DNA from: Roseiarcus sp036513315
GTDB taxonomy: Bacteria > Pseudomonadota > Alphaproteobacteria > Rhizobiales > Beijerinckiaceae
Reading direction: 5' to 3'
NCBI GenBank assembly: GCA_036513315.1
Contig: DATBZF010000058.1
Location: forward strand, 1 to 14,412
Length of the DNA stretch: 14,412 nt
Within the stretch, counting starts at the first letter, position 1. The number at the start of each line of letters is the position of its first letter. The position numbers were made by a program, and so were the translations under genes. Positions 14,050 to 14,412 of this stretch are shown here, piece by piece. The notes beneath the pieces were generated by a model. It saw only the letters and a list, made by a program, of their open reading frames with translations. It was not told the DNA's origin and ran no database searches.

Positions 14050-14220
14050 ATGATCAGATTCACGGATGCCGAAGCGTCGAAGTCGAAAGAGGGCGCCAAG
14101 AAGGCTGCCGAGAAAGAGGCGAGGCCGGCGGCGGCTCCAAGGCCAGCGGAGATCGACGAAGCGCCGCGCGCTGCGCCGAAGGCCGGGGCCGCCAAGCGGA
14201 AGAAGAACTTCGGCGGCTGA
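14050..14220 (+). CDS. Small Lys/Ala/Pro-rich protein of unknown function, 56 residues
   Basis: ATG 14050 is preceded by a good Shine-Dalgarno, gaggga (14038-14043), six bases upstream, and the frame runs to TGA at 14218-14220. The product begins M-I-R-F-T-D-A-E, continues with alternating Lys/Ala/Glu and Ala/Pro segments, and ends K-R-K-K-N-F-G-G. It is strongly basic at the C-terminus, has no hydrophobic core or membrane helix, and is probably disordered. It follows the ABC-F gene by 59 bases on the same strand and may share its transcript, so a nucleic-acid- or ribosome-linked role is conceivable but unproven. I do not recognise a family. Confidence 0.6.
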   Translation: MIRFTDAEASKSKEGAKKAAEKEARPAAAPRPAEIDEAPRAAPKAGAAKRKKNFGG

Positions 14221-14325
14221 CGGGGAAGACTCTTCAGAGGGTTGCGCCGCCCCTCATCCGGTCGGCTCCGCCGCCCACCTTGTAACAGCGACCTCTGCTA
14301 TGACGAGCCTATTCCGTGAGGAATG

Positions 14326-14355
14326 TCCTGCCCCGGGCGGCCACCCGGGGCAGGA
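14326..14355. terminator. Strong GC-rich hairpin near the window end, possible terminator
   Basis: Perfect 12-base arms tcctgccccggg (14326-14337) and cccggggcagga (14344-14355) close a 6-base loop (cggcca). No T-run follows on either strand, so it is not a canonical intrinsic terminator. It could act as a transcript 3' end or stability element for the gene before it or for a gene beyond the window. The rest of 14221-14412 contains no open frame I can support. Confidence 0.5.
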
Positions 14356-14412
14356 GGGTCGGTCGTCGGATCGTCACCACCTGAGCCTTTTGGGCTGGGG
14401 AGAAGCAGGATC

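Noticed and set aside
1..14412. CRISPR array, tRNA or rRNA genes, transposase genes
   Set aside because: No regularly spaced direct repeats, cloverleaf-like sequence, rRNA segments or transposase motifs were seen; the repeats present are few, inverted and non-coding.

Overview
The window reads as chromosome of a GC-rich alphaproteobacterium, most likely Hyphomicrobiales (Rhizobiales), perhaps near Beijerinckiaceae or Methylocystaceae. This rests on cvpA before purF, folate-type TrmFO, YajC-SecD-SecF followed by an Mth938/DUF498 protein, a squalene/phytoene-synthase-like protein nearby, a DUF1127 protein, and the inverted CCGGGC/GCCCGG dispersed repeat common in this order. The taxonomic guess is inference from gene content and codon style. 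No database search was possible.

Layout. 1-162: the Pro/Lys-rich tail of a CvpA-like protein, with a 15-bp tandem duplication over its stop. 230-1734: purF, whose 5' end is damaged or unusual, because no in-frame start lies upstream of the catalytic cysteine. 1735-2240: a dispersed inverted repeat, then an AT-rich promoter region for a 53-residue DUF1127 protein (2241-2402) that ends at a clear Rho-independent terminator. 2559-3953: trmFO. 3954-4100: first copy of a second hairpin repeat family. 4101-5261: a divergent S-adenosylhomocysteine-hydrolase-like protein with altered active-site residues. 5262-5588: second copy of the first repeat family, between convergent genes. 5589-6449 (-): squalene/phytoene-synthase-family (NDUFAF6-like) protein. 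6450-6629: second copy of the second repeat family, between divergent genes. 6630-7022: a small cupin. 7023-7335: a third inverted repeat, between convergent genes. 7336-10766 (-): yajC-secD-secF-DUF498 (NDUFAF3-like) operon. 11018-11731: aquaporin Z. 11732-12106: a dense run of long compound hairpins. 12107-13990: an ABC-F ATPase (YheS-like). 14050-14220: a 56-residue Lys/Ala-rich protein. The window ends with a strong GC hairpin.

How the genes relate. Most are housekeeping: purine synthesis (purF), tRNA m5U54 formation (trmFO), the Sec accessory complex (yajC-secD-secF), water transport (aqpZ) and ribosome rescue or factor function (ABC-F). The two minus-strand companions of SecDF are relatives of the mitochondrial complex I assembly factors NDUFAF3 and NDUFAF6, so 5589-10766 may be a membrane-protein biogenesis neighbourhood that has been split by repeats and a cupin gene.

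I found no mobile-element genes, CRISPR array, tRNA or rRNA. The parts that ordinary annotation does not explain are the non-coding ones (three hairpin repeat families and the 11741-12025 hairpin cluster), the active-site changes in the SAHH-like protein, and the purF 5' end.
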